Shown: piece after piece, positions 8,633 to 18,200 of the stretch
Numbering within the stretch: the stretch's first letter is position 1
Layout: every line of letters starts with the position of its first letter
Source: Clostridia bacterium
GTDB taxonomy: Bacteria; Bacillota; Clostridia; Oscillospirales; Acutalibacteraceae
Direction: 5' to 3'
Assembly: GCA_017559885.1 (NCBI GenBank)
Contig: JAFYQN010000020.1
Span: 1 to 25,435, forward strand
DNA: 25,435 nucleotides
The notes under the pieces: generated by a model
What the model was told of the DNA's origin: nothing
What the model saw: the letters and a program-made list of their open reading frames with translations, nothing else
Database searches by the model: none
Position numbers and translations under genes: made by a program

Positions 8633-10003
8633 TTAAAGTTTAAGTTGTTGCAAATTTTCTACAATTTCTTTAAACGCCATACCATTAGACGCCTTTACAA
8701 GCACTGCATCGCCCTTTTGCAAAATGTTTTTGGCTTGCGATAAAAATTCTGCCTTTGTAGCAAAACGCAAAACCTTGGCACTACCAGTTTCAGCGCCGCA
8801 TGCGGTGTTGGTAGAAAGCGCGCCTATACAAATTACAAGGTCAATATTTTTCTTTGCCGCGTGTTCGCCCACTCCAAAATGAAGTTGCTTTTCATTTTCA
8901 CCCAGTTCAAACATATCACCAAGCACTGCAACCCTGCGACTATCCGCCATGCTTAGCACGTCAAGCGATGCTTTGGTGGAGATTGGGTTTGCGTTGTAAC
9001 AGTCATCAATAATCATAAGAGAGTCGGTCTCTATCAAGTTGTTGCGACCCGACACAGGAACCAACGCCTCTATACCTGCTTTTATCTCATCAGTAGTAAG
9101 ACCTAACTCCTGTCCTACAAGCGCGCCTGCCAGCGCGTTATATACCATGTGATGACCAGGGATAGGAATAATGGTGGTAAACGATTTATCACCTAGGTGA
9201 ATGTTGCACTCTGTACCTTTCAAGGACAAACTGCGTATACCATCGGCAAAAGCGTCTAAGTTACTATCTAGACCAAAGAATTTAGGACTAGACCCCTTAG
9301 TTTCTTTTACGGTGATTAGTTTATCGTCGTCACCGTTTAGTATGATTTTGGCACCCGATTGCATATAGTCAAACATTTCGGTCTTGGCCTTTAAAACGCC
9401 GTCGCGGTCACCAAGATTTTCTAGGTGACAAAGACCAATGTTTGTAATCACGCAAACGTCAGGTTGCGCCATTTTGGTAAGGCGGTGCATTTCGCCAAAA
9501 TCACTTATGCCCATCTCAAGCACGGCAATCTCGTGTTCATCACGAATATTAAAAATAGTAAGCGGTAGACCTATTTCGTTGTTAAAATTGCCCGCAGTTT
9601 TAAGCACGTTATATTTTTGTGACAAAACCGACGCTATCATTTCTTTTGTACTGGTTTTGCCTACGCTACCTGTAATGCCAACCACTTTTATACCAAGCGC
9701 CTTGCGATAGTGCTCTGCCAAATCTTTTAACGCCTGCTTGCAAGAATCTACCAAGATATAAGGGTGCGTAATGTTTTCAAGCGGCTTTTCGCTAAAGGTA
9801 CAAAGCGCACCGCTTTCCATCACTGACGGTATAAAATCGTGTCCGTCAACTCGTTCGCCTTTAATAGGAACAAAAAGATATCCTGATTCTATTTTTCTGC
9901 TATCAATGGTAACGCCTGTAACATTTTCGCCAAGTTTTGACTCATCACCATAATAACGTCCGTCAACCGCTAATGCGATTTCCTTTAAAGACATGGATTT
10001 CAT
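8633..10003 (-). CDS. murF: UDP-N-acetylmuramoyl-tripeptide--D-alanyl-D-alanine ligase
   Basis: A 456-aa cytoplasmic Mur ligase that joins D-Ala-D-Ala to the UDP-MurNAc-tripeptide with ATP, the last cytoplasmic step of peptidoglycan precursor synthesis. The N-terminal UDP-sugar-binding domain shows TIDSRKIESGYLFVPIKG (32-49). The ATP P-loop is GITGSVGKTSTKE (109-121), followed by KTAGNFNNEIGLP, which is characteristic of MurF. A later D-D-C-Y-N-A-N-P segment belongs to the central-to-C-terminal junction. The length is normal for the family. ATG at 10003 has GGAGG with seven bases spacing, overlapping the ddl stop region; the two genes are 14 nt apart and co-transcribed. Ddl supplies its dipeptide substrate directly. 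Confidence 0.95.
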   Translation of the reverse strand: MKSMSLKEIALAVDGRYYGDESKLGENVTGVTIDSRKIESGYLFVPIKGERVDGHDFIPSVMESGALCTFSEKPLENITHPYILVDSCKQALKDLAEHYRKALGIKVVGITGSVGKTSTKEMIASVLSQKYNVLKTAGNFNNEIGLPLTIFNIRDEHEIAVLEMGISDFGEMHRLTKMAQPDVCVITNIGLCHLENLGDRDGVLKAKTEMFDYMQSGAKIILNGDDDKLITVKETKGSSPKFFGLDSNLDAFADGIRSLSLKGTECNIHLGDKSFTTIIPIPGHHMVYNALAGALVGQELGLTTDEIKAGIEALVPVSGRNNLIETDSLMIIDDCYNANPISTKASLDVLSMADSRRVAVLGDMFELGENEKQLHFGVGEHAAKKNIDLVICIGALSTNTACGAETGSAKVLRFATKAEFLSQAKNILQKGDAVLVKASNGMAFKEIVENLQQLKL

Positions 10004-10017
10004 TTATAGTCCTCCAA

Positions 10018-11073
10018 TTAAGCGCCGTAACGCTCCAACGATTTACTTATAATCAATTCGCAAAGCTCACCGTATTCAATGCCTGCCGCCTTTGCCTCTT
10101 GTGGCAAAAGACTGGTAGCGGTCATACCGGGAAGGGTGTTTATTTCCAAGCAGTAAATATCGCCATTTTCATCAAGCAAAAAGTCTGCTCGTGAATAGAT
10201 ATCTAGTTTTAGCGCCTTAAATGCAAGCTCTGTAGCACGTTGCATCTTTTCTGCTACCTCATCATCAATACGCGCGGGACAAATCTCCTCGGTCGCGCCG
10301 CTTTGATACTTGTTTGCATAGTCAAAAAAGCCTGTTTTCGGAATAATTTCAATAACAGGAAGCGCCTTGCCATCAATAATACCAACGGCAAACTCGCGAC
10401 CCTTTATATACTGCTCAATAACAATTTCATCTTCGTAACTAAATGATTTTTCTATTGCTTCGGCATATTCTGCTTCTGTGCTAGCTATAAATACGCCTAT
10501 GCTTGATCCGCCTGCGCTTGGTTTTAGCACAACGGGAAGAGATAGTCCAAGTTCATAAAGAGGGGTATCTTTCATTTGTTTTTTTAGAGTAACACCTATT
10601 GGCGTAGGCACACCCGATGTGGTGAAAATCTTTTTGGCAATACCCTTATCCATAGCAAGTGCGCTACCTAAATAGTTAGGTCCTGTGTAGCGAATGCCCA
10701 AAATATCAAAGGTAGCTTGTAGTTTGCCGTTTTCACCAACGTCGCCATGAAGACCCATGAAAACAATATCTGCAAGTCGGCAAATTTCTATAACGTTTGG
10801 ACCTACAAAACATTCCGACTTATCCTCTCTTGATGCCTTTACAGCCGCAAGATCAGGCTCGGTTGTCTTGATGCCCTCGGCAATTTGGAGCCCTGCGCCA
10901 GGCAAAGTAAACACCTCGTCTAATTTATCAGCATCATAAGGGAAACCAAGATACACGTCCAACAAAAACGCGTCGTGGCCTCGCTCTCTTAATGTTTTGC
11001 AAATTCCGGCGCCCGACGCGAGTGAAACATCACGCTCGGTGCTAAGTCCGCCTGCCAATACTACAATCTTCAT
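10018..11073 (-). CDS. ddl: D-alanine--D-alanine ligase
   Basis: A 351-aa ATP-grasp enzyme that condenses two D-alanines for the peptidoglycan stem. E14 in STERDVS binds the first D-Ala. LHGDVGENG (108-116) is the Ddl signature, KPSAGGSS (184-191) is the ATP-grasp glycine loop, and EINTLPGM (310-317) carries the magnesium ligands. The omega loop reads DYANKY (251-256), like D-Ala-D-Ala ligases and unlike the VanA/D-Lac type, so resistance-type activity is not suggested. It is about 45 residues longer than E. coli DdlB, as is usual for the longer Ddl group. The start is ATG with AAGGTG upstream. It is the first gene of a two-gene unit with murF. Confidence 0.95.
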   Translation of the reverse strand: MKIVVLAGGLSTERDVSLASGAGICKTLRERGHDAFLLDVYLGFPYDADKLDEVFTLPGAGLQIAEGIKTTEPDLAAVKASREDKSECFVGPNVIEICRLADIVFMGLHGDVGENGKLQATFDILGIRYTGPNYLGSALAMDKGIAKKIFTTSGVPTPIGVTLKKQMKDTPLYELGLSLPVVLKPSAGGSSIGVFIASTEAEYAEAIEKSFSYEDEIVIEQYIKGREFAVGIIDGKALPVIEIIPKTGFFDYANKYQSGATEEICPARIDDEVAEKMQRATELAFKALKLDIYSRADFLLDENGDIYCLEINTLPGMTATSLLPQEAKAAGIEYGELCELIISKSLERYGA

Positions 11074-11134
11074 AATCGATACACCTTTTATCTCTTTATA
11101 TAATAATCATTATATGATACGTCACTTAAATTAT

Positions 11135-11163
11135 ATAATATCATAAAGTCAACAAAATATCAA
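11135..11163 (-). promoter_or_regulatory. Predicted sigma-A promoter of ddl-murF
   Basis: TTGATA (11163-11158) and TATTAT (11140-11135) on the minus strand, 17 bases apart. Transcription would start near 11128, with a leader of about 55 nt. It lies just downstream of the pilus operon terminator, so ddl-murF forms a separate unit. Confidence 0.6.
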
Positions 11164-11167
11164 CAAC

Positions 11168-11206
11168 AAAAAGCCCCTCGCAAGCCAAAGCGAGAGGCTT
11201 TTGTTA
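11168..11206 (-). terminator. Intrinsic terminator closing the pilus operon
   Basis: An 11-bp stem (11171-11181 with 11190-11200) with one G-U pair on the minus strand and an eight-base loop, followed by UUUUU. It lies 23 nt after the stop of the last pilus gene. Confidence 0.9.
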
Positions 11207-11228
11207 TAAAGTGTTTTTCATCACAAAT

Positions 11229-11804
11229 TTACGCTACTGCGTTGCAGGAAATAATCAAATATTCAAAACCGTAAATGTTTTTTACAAACACTGTAAGAGC
11301 TGAGTCTTCGCGTTCAAGAGCGGATTTATCCGCGTGCTTTTCATAGCGAAGATTGGTTACAGCATAGGTATAAACATTTCCTTCCACGTCGGTAAATTTT
11401 ACGGTATCACCAACAGAAATCTCGCGATAAAAATCAAACTGTCCGTTTTGCGATGTTGCGCCAATTTGCATAGTTTTATCATACACGCTACCGCTAAAGC
11501 GACAAGGAAACCTAGTAAGATTTCCCCACTTAGCGCAAACTGGCAAAGCCAATTCATAGCGTGGCATTTCAAGAATTCCGACGAAATCTTTTCCCTCTAG
11601 CGAAAGGACCGACATATTATTATCTCTGCGTTCCTCTATTACAGCGCCTTGCGGCTCGGGTATTAACGTGGTTAGAGTATTAACATAGGATGCCGCTTTT
11701 TGTTTTGAAAATGTTATACTCCCCTGCCAAAAAGTAAGCGCCAACACTCCCACCACAACCAAGCAAACGCCTGTGATAACACAAACTTTCATTTTATTCA
11801 TCAT
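11229..11804 (-). CDS. Sortase-fold protein lacking the catalytic triad
   Basis: A 191-aa membrane-anchored protein (transmembrane segment about 6-26) with a sortase-like beta-barrel. VGILEMPRYELALPV (75-89) matches the sortase core strand, and VGDTVKF...YTYAV (131-149) matches the next strands. Where sortases have GH, this protein has A116-T117. Where they have the LTxxTC strand, it reads L170-T-V-F-V-K175, and the Arg site aligns with Y182. The three catalytic residues therefore appear absent. The single C-terminal Cys187 is outside the normal position. It overlaps the base pilin gene by 11 nt, which suggests translational coupling, and it is the last gene of the pilus operon. It could be a scaffold, chaperone or regulator of pilus assembly. 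The alignment was made by eye, so class and alternative chemistry remain open. Confidence 0.7.
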   Translation of the reverse strand: MMNKMKVCVITGVCLVVVGVLALTFWQGSITFSKQKAASYVNTLTTLIPEPQGAVIEERRDNNMSVLSLEGKDFVGILEMPRYELALPVCAKWGNLTRFPCRFSGSVYDKTMQIGATSQNGQFDFYREISVGDTVKFTDVEGNVYTYAVTNLRYEKHADKSALEREDSALTVFVKNIYGFEYLIISCNAVA

Positions 11805-12750
11805 GCGCTTTTCTCTTTCCTATAATTCCTAAAATAATCAATAAACAACCAGCAGAAATTACAATCATCAAAGCAAACAAAACATTAAAACTATCGCCCG
11901 TTTGAGGAGAATCAGATGGGTCGCTAGGTAGGTTAAAGCTATTGGTCATGACAAACGTGTTTCCACTTTTTTCAACCGTCATGGTATATTCTTTGGAAAC
12001 GTTTCTTTCTGTAACCGTCCAACGCGCGTTCGCCTCTTTCGTAAACCAGCTGTAAGACCAGTTGTTTTCTTGCGAAAGCACAACAGTTTCATAACTTGTT
12101 CCGTCTTTAAATATTTCTACCTCAATACTGGTCGGACGGCTATTTCTTCCCGTGTCGCCCTTCCAAAGTTTTACTATTTTTAGTTCCTCTTCCTGCTCGC
12201 TTGGAGGTATCATTTCCGATTTAGATGCAACCGAAACATCATATTGCCAAACCCCGTCATCAAGGAGTCTAGGCAAAGACACTAGCGCAGATTCAAATAA
12301 ATAAGTAATATCATCGCGAATTACCGAATTGGCAATTGCAAGATACAATCCTGTTTTCAAATTTTCAAAACGAGCCTGTCCGTTTTCGTCTGTCAAAATC
12401 ACAGCGTCCGCTTCAATATTATCTGCGATGATATGCGCTTCTAGCGTATTGCGAACAGTGTTCCACTCGGAATTTGTCTTAATACCGTTGATAACAAGCC
12501 CCGTCGCCTCAAATTTTTGATTTAGCGCAAACTGAAAATCTGCCGACACGTCTGCCACGTTATACAATCTCACCGTCACGTCGCCGAGCGCCGCACCATC
12601 GCAAGCGCAGGTAATTGTGAGGGAGCATTCCGTATCTGTGTCAATCGGACAAGTCGCATCTGCTGTTGAAGCCGCCAAGGCGCCACAGGGAGAAAACCAA
12701 ACGCACAAACAAATCAAAACTGCAATTACTGCCATTCTTCTTTTAGCCAT
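11794..12750 (-). CDS. Minor/base pilin with SPQTG sorting signal
   Basis: A 318-aa surface protein, SpaH/EbpB-like. Signal peptide 1-27 (ends ALA). Residues 189-272 form a Cna-B domain with the usual VKLWKGD start, RPTSIEVEIFKDG and WTVTERN strands, expected to form an internal Lys-Asn/Asp isopeptide bond. The C-terminus has SPQTG (281-285), a hydrophobic helix and a basic tail. The motif is SPxTG rather than LPxTG; SPxTG is the type recognised by Clostridioides difficile sortase B, so this subunit may be the one fixed to the wall by a housekeeping sortase encoded elsewhere. Four Cys at 34-50 may form disulfides. ATG has GGAGG seven bases upstream and overlaps the class C sortase gene by 25 nt. 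Confidence 0.85.
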   Translation of the reverse strand: MAKRRMAVIAVLICLCVWFSPCGALAASTADATCPIDTDTECSLTITCACDGAALGDVTVRLYNVADVSADFQFALNQKFEATGLVINGIKTNSEWNTVRNTLEAHIIADNIEADAVILTDENGQARFENLKTGLYLAIANSVIRDDITYLFESALVSLPRLLDDGVWQYDVSVASKSEMIPPSEQEEELKIVKLWKGDTGRNSRPTSIEVEIFKDGTSYETVVLSQENNWSYSWFTKEANARWTVTERNVSKEYTMTVEKSGNTFVMTNSFNLPSDPSDSPQTGDSFNVLFALMIVISAGCLLIILGIIGKRKAHDE

Positions 12751-13589
12751 TCGTCTTCCTCCTTTGAAATAAGTGGTTTGCTTCCCTTGTCACGATATTT
12801 TATCATCAAGAAAATCAACAAAATCAATAAAATCGGCGCCGCTACGGCAGGTGTCGCTACAAGAGAATCTATCTTGTAAGCGTTAGACGTAACGTGCAAC
12901 ATGGGCGCCGCGTTTTCAATACGCGTGCCTCTAACCAACAGTCGGTGAGAGTTTATTCCGTACGGTGTGCAGGTTAATAACGTGCACAAATCTTCTCCCG
13001 CAACAATTTCTACGTCGGCAGTTTCGTTTGGGTTAACTACTTTTATCTGGTCTACCTGATAGGTAACTGTTCTATTCAAAACCGTAACCGAAAAGGTGTC
13101 GCCTAACTCCATCTTGTCAAGCTCGGTAAAGAGTTTTGCGTGCGGCAGTCCTCTGTGAGCTGACAAAACACTATGGGTACTTTTGCCGCCTACAGGGAGA
13201 GACGTACCCTGCAAATGTCCACAAGCCACGTTTAGCACCTCGGGAGAGATTCCATGATAAAGCGGCAGCTCTACGCCAAGTTTCGGAATAGATATGTAGC
13301 CCATTATTCCCGAACCGCTAACGTTTAAGAGATCTTTATATCCGCTTATTTGTTGGTAGTCGGTCAAAGGAAATTTCAGTTTGCTCAAAGCTGTGTTATA
13401 CTCTTCGGCATTCTTTAAAAAAGCGTCGTAATCCTCTGGTTGTAACGACTCGAGAATTTCTCTATAGTTTTCAACCGCTTTAGTCTGGGTTTTTGAATTC
13501 CAATATTGGCTAACAGATGGATAAAGTAGTCCACAGACACCTATGAATAACATCGCAACCAATATAATTCCTATTTTGTTTTTTTTCAT
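12726..13589 (-). CDS. Class C (pilin-polymerising) sortase
   Basis: A 287-aa transpeptidase that cleaves pilin sorting signals and links subunits through a pilin lysine. There is an N-terminal transmembrane segment (5-23) and a C-terminal one (about 243-263), as in class C enzymes. The catalytic residues are intact: H145 in SAHRGLP, C207 in LLTCTPYG and R216 in SHRLLVRG. The usual lid motif DP[FWY] is absent; the matching segment reads LTDYQQISGY, so this is a lid-less or altered-lid variant. It stands between the backbone and base pilin genes in the operon and is the probable polymerase for both neighbours. ATG follows a GGTGG-type ribosome binding site. Confidence 0.93.
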   Translation of the reverse strand: MKKNKIGIILVAMLFIGVCGLLYPSVSQYWNSKTQTKAVENYREILESLQPEDYDAFLKNAEEYNTALSKLKFPLTDYQQISGYKDLLNVSGSGIMGYISIPKLGVELPLYHGISPEVLNVACGHLQGTSLPVGGKSTHSVLSAHRGLPHAKLFTELDKMELGDTFSVTVLNRTVTYQVDQIKVVNPNETADVEIVAGEDLCTLLTCTPYGINSHRLLVRGTRIENAAPMLHVTSNAYKIDSLVATPAVAAPILLILLIFLMIKYRDKGSKPLISKEEDEWLKEEWQ

Positions 13590-13614
13590 AAGCTTCTGTC
13601 CACCACCTTAAACC

Positions 13615-13652
13615 AAAATAGCGGCAGATGGCGGTTAAGCCACCCGCCGCTA
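13615..13652 (-). terminator. Hairpin with weak U-tract after the backbone pilin gene
   Basis: A two-part stem on the minus strand: TAGCGGC/GCCGCTA (13646-13652 with 13619-13625) and an inner five-pair stem (13640-13644 with 13630-13634), followed by only four U and then GG. It sits between backbone pilin and sortase genes of one operon, so it is probably a partial terminator or 3'-stabilising structure that keeps pilin mRNA in excess. This is inferred from the sequence. Confidence 0.6.
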
Positions 13653-13693
13653 AAATTAAAAGAGATTAAAAAACTTAAACTACTTTACAAAAA

Positions 13694-15202
13694 TTAGTCT
13701 TCGTAAACAGACATCTTCTTGCGAGTAATCATAAATACTGCTGCTACGATAACGAGGATTGAGCCTACGCTAATCAATGCAACTGTACCCATAGCACCGG
13801 TTTCTGGCAAAATAGGACCGGTTCTGTTAACGATATCCTCAGTAAGTGTACCGGCATCTTTATCGGTTTCATCAATGCCGCTGGTCAAAGTGGTAATACC
13901 ATCTTTGGTATGTTCAGCTGTAATAGTGAATTCCTTGTCAGCCATTTTGTTGTAACCTGCAGGAACGGTTGATTCTTCTAACACATAGTCACCATCATCA
14001 AGACCGGTCCAAGTAAATGTTGTCATACCGTCGCCCTTTACTTCTTCGCCAATTTTGGTTTTTACGCCGCCTACCATTTTGTAAAGGGTAAAACCTGCGC
14101 CTGTCAAAGGATTGCCTTCCTCATCAACCTTGTTGATTACCAACTGATAGGTATAAACCTTAACGGCAGCAGATGTCTTACCTGTAGAATCGCTATAAGG
14201 ATCGTTAGAGAATTCAAGTGTTACTTCGTTTGCGTTGCCTGCTGTACCAACAACAGCGTTTTCGTTGAGGGTTGCTTTGTATGTAACTACAAAAACAGTA
14301 TCCTTAGTTACGCCGTCAATAGCTGTAACGTCATCAAATGTTACTTCAAAATCGCAATCCTGTGGATATGTTATAGCGAATTTGTCTGTGATATCTAGAA
14401 CATCATCACCATTTTTTGCAGTAACAACGAAAGATGCTGTGTCAAGTGTCAAACCATCTGCCAAATCATCGTGGAATACTAGCTTATAGGTCTCATAATA
14501 TGCATAATTTTCTGCCAAGGTAGCGGTTAGTCTAAATTCAACTTCGTCGGTTATATCGTGGTCTGCTGAATCGCCCCAGCCGTTTGCGCCTGTTGTGTCA
14601 TTGATGTCGTAAACTTCCTTTGTAATGGTAGGAAGAGCGGTCTTAGGAGTGATATCCAAGTTGGTTTCGCCCTTGGTATCTACCATAACGAAAGAGTTAG
14701 CAGCGTTTTGGCCATTAAGGCTTGTTGTGTCAACAAACATCCAATAACCTTGGTCGATAGATGCGCTTCCGTCAAACTCTGTTTTGTCAGCGCCAAGGCC
14801 TGCAGCCTTAATTGCAGCGTAGATTCTGTCTGCAACTACGCGCATTTCAGCATAATCACCGCTAGATTGATCAGCAAGATATGCGATGATTTGATCATCG
14901 GTAATATCTGTTGCAGCAGCCGCTGTGGTTGTGCCATTTTCAAAAACTTCGTTTTGCAAAATTGTGCGATAATCATCGTTTGCTACTGTGTATGCATAGT
15001 TGTAGCAAGTTTCTGGGTTGTGGGTGCCGCCACAGTTTACATTTGCTTTGTGACTGGTGGTAAGATCCAATAGCTTATAACCTACGTAGGTACGGCCTTC
15101 CAAGCCATTAATGGTGAGATTTGCAGTGTCTGCCGCAAATGCAGGAACACTCATAGCAAAAATCAATGCAATTGCCAATAGAATAGTAACTAGTTTTTTC
15201 AT
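13694..15202 (-). CDS. Major (backbone) pilin, isopeptide-forming, LPETG
   Basis: A 502-aa major fimbrial subunit. Signal peptide 1-23 (cut after AFA). The N-terminal domain ends in LDITPK; Lys187 is the likely pilin-motif lysine for intersubunit linkage. A middle beta domain follows, then a SpaA/Cna-B domain opening with YQLVINKVDEEGNPLTGAGF and closing with YVLEESTVPAGY; K358 and E409 or E410 are probable isopeptide partners. LPETG lies at 465-469, followed by a hydrophobic helix and a basic tail. Two Cys in the first domain, nine residues apart, may form a disulfide. The open frame extends 15 codons upstream, but only this ATG has AAAGGA at good spacing. It lies 77 nt after the tip gene, behind a small CGGCG/CGCCG hairpin, and before the class C sortase. 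Confidence 0.92.
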   Translation of the reverse strand: MKKLVTILLAIALIFAMSVPAFAADTANLTINGLEGRTYVGYKLLDLTTSHKANVNCGGTHNPETCYNYAYTVANDDYRTILQNEVFENGTTTAAAATDITDDQIIAYLADQSSGDYAEMRVVADRIYAAIKAAGLGADKTEFDGSASIDQGYWMFVDTTSLNGQNAANSFVMVDTKGETNLDITPKTALPTITKEVYDINDTTGANGWGDSADHDITDEVEFRLTATLAENYAYYETYKLVFHDDLADGLTLDTASFVVTAKNGDDVLDITDKFAITYPQDCDFEVTFDDVTAIDGVTKDTVFVVTYKATLNENAVVGTAGNANEVTLEFSNDPYSDSTGKTSAAVKVYTYQLVINKVDEEGNPLTGAGFTLYKMVGGVKTKIGEEVKGDGMTTFTWTGLDDGDYVLEESTVPAGYNKMADKEFTITAEHTKDGITTLTSGIDETDKDAGTLTEDIVNRTGPILPETGAMGTVALISVGSILVIVAAVFMITRKKMSVYED

Positions 15203-15250
15203 AATTTTTTGTCCTTTCGTTTTTTTATTTTTGTTTTTTTGATTCATCTT

Positions 15251-15267
15251 CGGCGCATATTTCGCCG
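15251..15267 (-). other. Small GC hairpin upstream of the backbone pilin start
   Basis: CGGCG (15251-15255) pairs with CGCCG (15263-15267) around a seven-base loop, in otherwise A-rich leader RNA between the tip and backbone genes. There is no U-tract, so it is not a terminator. It could mark an mRNA processing or stabilising site. Confidence 0.35.
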
Positions 15268-15279
15268 TAGAAAGGAAAG

Positions 15280-18200
15280 CTAACCGACACCCCTCCTTTC
15301 ACGCTTGCGCCTTTGGATGAATCCATATACAAGAGGTGTAATAATAAATATTACACTCACAAGTAACAATGGGTAAACGCCGATTCCACCCGTTGCGGGT
15401 AGATCGTAATTTAGCGGTTCGTTTGTTACGTCGATATGTCCGACGGTATCAAACGGTACTCTTGTCAGTTCATGTTCTTTATTTAATTCAGCAAACTTAT
15501 CGCAATTGCCGCCCGCTTGGTTACAGAACGTAAACTCATATTTTGTATCGTCTAATTTATATCCTGGTGGGGCTCGTAATTCTTGGAGATAATAAATCTT
15601 GTGTTCTCTAAGAATGATACCTTCTTCAACGTTTGTTTCAAAGTGAATTTTTCCGTCTTCCCCACTTTCGCCGCTTGCAATCAAACCGCCCTGTTCGTTA
15701 AACAAACCAAACACAGCGCCTTTAATTGGAGTTTTATCTTCGGCTGAAAGCTTGTGCACAAATACCGCAAAAGCATTAGACGCGATATTTATATGAGGAT
15801 AGATTCTCTCGTCACTGGAATCATAAACTTGTCCGCCCCAAAGGTAAATCGTAGCCGTGTTGGTATACTCTATAGGCTCGGTTTCTCCGGGCACCATAAT
15901 CATCATGGTTTTGTAATCCAAGATATAGGTCACGGGTTGCGGATTCAGTATCGTGATATCCAGCACGTGGTAATCCACGTCCACATCGTTTCCGTTTTCA
16001 TCGGTTATCTTGCCGGTACCGTTATAGGTATAGGTATAATCCACATCCTCTTGCAAGGTGGTTATATTGCCATCGGCGTCTTCGGCTTTGATAAACAACG
16101 AACCTCTCATAAATGCCAACGTGTCGGTCATTTCGTCGTGTATAACAAGCGGCGAACCATCGGTCAAGTTTAGTTTTGACTCGTTTACCGTAATGTTATA
16201 TTTTACAAGTGTTCCTTCTGGGTCACTGTCTGATTTTTTCACAATTCCGGGGAGGGCAACCAATGCGCTAGCATCAAGGTTATTGTTTGGGTTTGCTATT
16301 TGTGATGTATTGAACACCGAATAGCCTAAGCCGCCATATTTCTGCATTAGCTCGGTTACGTCGGTTTCATACGTTATCGTGATGGTTGTGTCCTCTATTT
16401 CGTGCCAACAATCGCAATAATCACTGGTAGGATGCCAACCGTCATAGCCCTCATAACCCCATTTACCGCAACTATTATCCCACTGTCCACAATCTTCTTC
16501 GGTACAGGTACAACGCTGTAAAATAGCAAGTGTTCCAGGCCATGTAGAATAAGCATACGGATCATTTTCGGTTGCATCTCTAAGATGAGGAACGTTTATA
16601 GTCGTACCAAAGTAATTTGCAGTAACTTTGGCAAGGAGCATATCGGTATCAATTTGAGATATATGATTTCCCCACGAATTAACGAGATACATTTGATCGT
16701 TAATCACCCAGTCGTGTTCTGCATTTTTATCGGGATCTTTTTTAGGTATGGTTGCCTGAACTTCCCAAAGGATTTTCGCGCCGTTAGCATCGGTTACAAG
16801 TTTACCGTTTTTGTATATAGCGGCCTTAACGTCATTTTGGGTAAATCCTGCCCAGCCTTCTTGATGGATGTCGTCAAAACTAATTGAGTTTGCATAACCA
16901 AGTTCGCCTGCAAGGTCAATTTCGGTCGGGGTTGAAGAATATTCAATGTAATATGTCCAATATTCGTTACCGAGCACTAGTTCGTGTGGCGCGTTTTCAT
17001 TTTTGTTGCACACTACAGTCTCGGGCATTTCGTATTGCCAACCATTTTCATCCCACGTTAGATTAGGGTCACCCGGGTAAACGGTCCAGGTGTGCCACGT
17101 GTCAGTTGTGTTACCGGGTTCGTTTACCGATACGCCTATTTTAATACCCCTTGCCATATCTTCGGCAGTATAGTAGTGTTCATAACTCCAGTCGTGCTTT
17201 AACACTTGGTCGGTTACGATACTGCCGGGTATGGTAGAATTTTCATTTCCTTCGATTGAAACTGTCCAATATATCTTGTTAGGGTCGAGTTTATCGGTTT
17301 TATTGATAACGTCGTAGTTGTCAGGGTCGCCTTGTATTCCCCATTTTCTAACCTCTGTAACCGAAATTTCCTCTCTTGGTTTTTCAACTGTAACGTTTAT
17401 TTTTCCGTCAAAATCAAGTTCTTCTTGGTCTTTTGGGAAAATTATTCCAACCGTTGCGCTGATGGTAACGTCAGAGAGTTTGTTCATTTCTTGGTTAAAG
17501 TTTAGGGTAACAAGTCCGTCCTCGGTTACGACCCAGTCACCAACCTCAAGGGTTTCGTTTATGATAAATTTATCTTCGCCACCCTCTATAATTACTCCGT
17601 CAATAAACTGATACCTATATGTACCGGGAGAAAAACCGTCGGGGCTAGAGATGGTAATCGTGATTTTATACGGCGTATCCGCATGCACAATATAATTACC
17701 GTTTTCGTCCTTTGGAACGGGGTGGTCATTATAGTCTAACAACGTCAAACGATACGAACCATCGTTATCGTTTAAGTAATTTATCAAATCTTTAATCTCG
17801 CGAGTATTTCTAAGACTAAATGTCTGCATTTGCGTATCGCTATATTCGCCTGCAAAAATAAACACCGCAGGACCGTTTGAAACGTCATAGAGCGACTTGC
17901 TTGACGCTGTATCGCCTACAACACCCCAACCCGCAATAGACGCGTCGGCAAATGACACAATACTTGTCTGTACCGAATTTTCCGCATCGCCACGGATTAC
18001 GTAGCAACTGGTACTTTGAACCTCGGCGACAATACCTACTGTATTGTCCTTGAAGAATACCAAATCGCCGCTAACGGGCTTGTAACTGCCTAGCGCTTTA
18101 TATTTGCCGAGCGTATTCCACTGCTCTGCCATAGCTAACGCGCCCGTGTTGGCAGGATACTCGTTTAGGTCAGCGTTGGCATAATTTAGGCAATATGACA

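Noticed and set aside
10018..11073. Vancomycin-resistance-type D-Ala-D-Lac ligase
   Set aside because: The omega loop carries DYANKY as in D-Ala-D-Ala ligases, murF follows, and no vanH/vanX-like genes are present.
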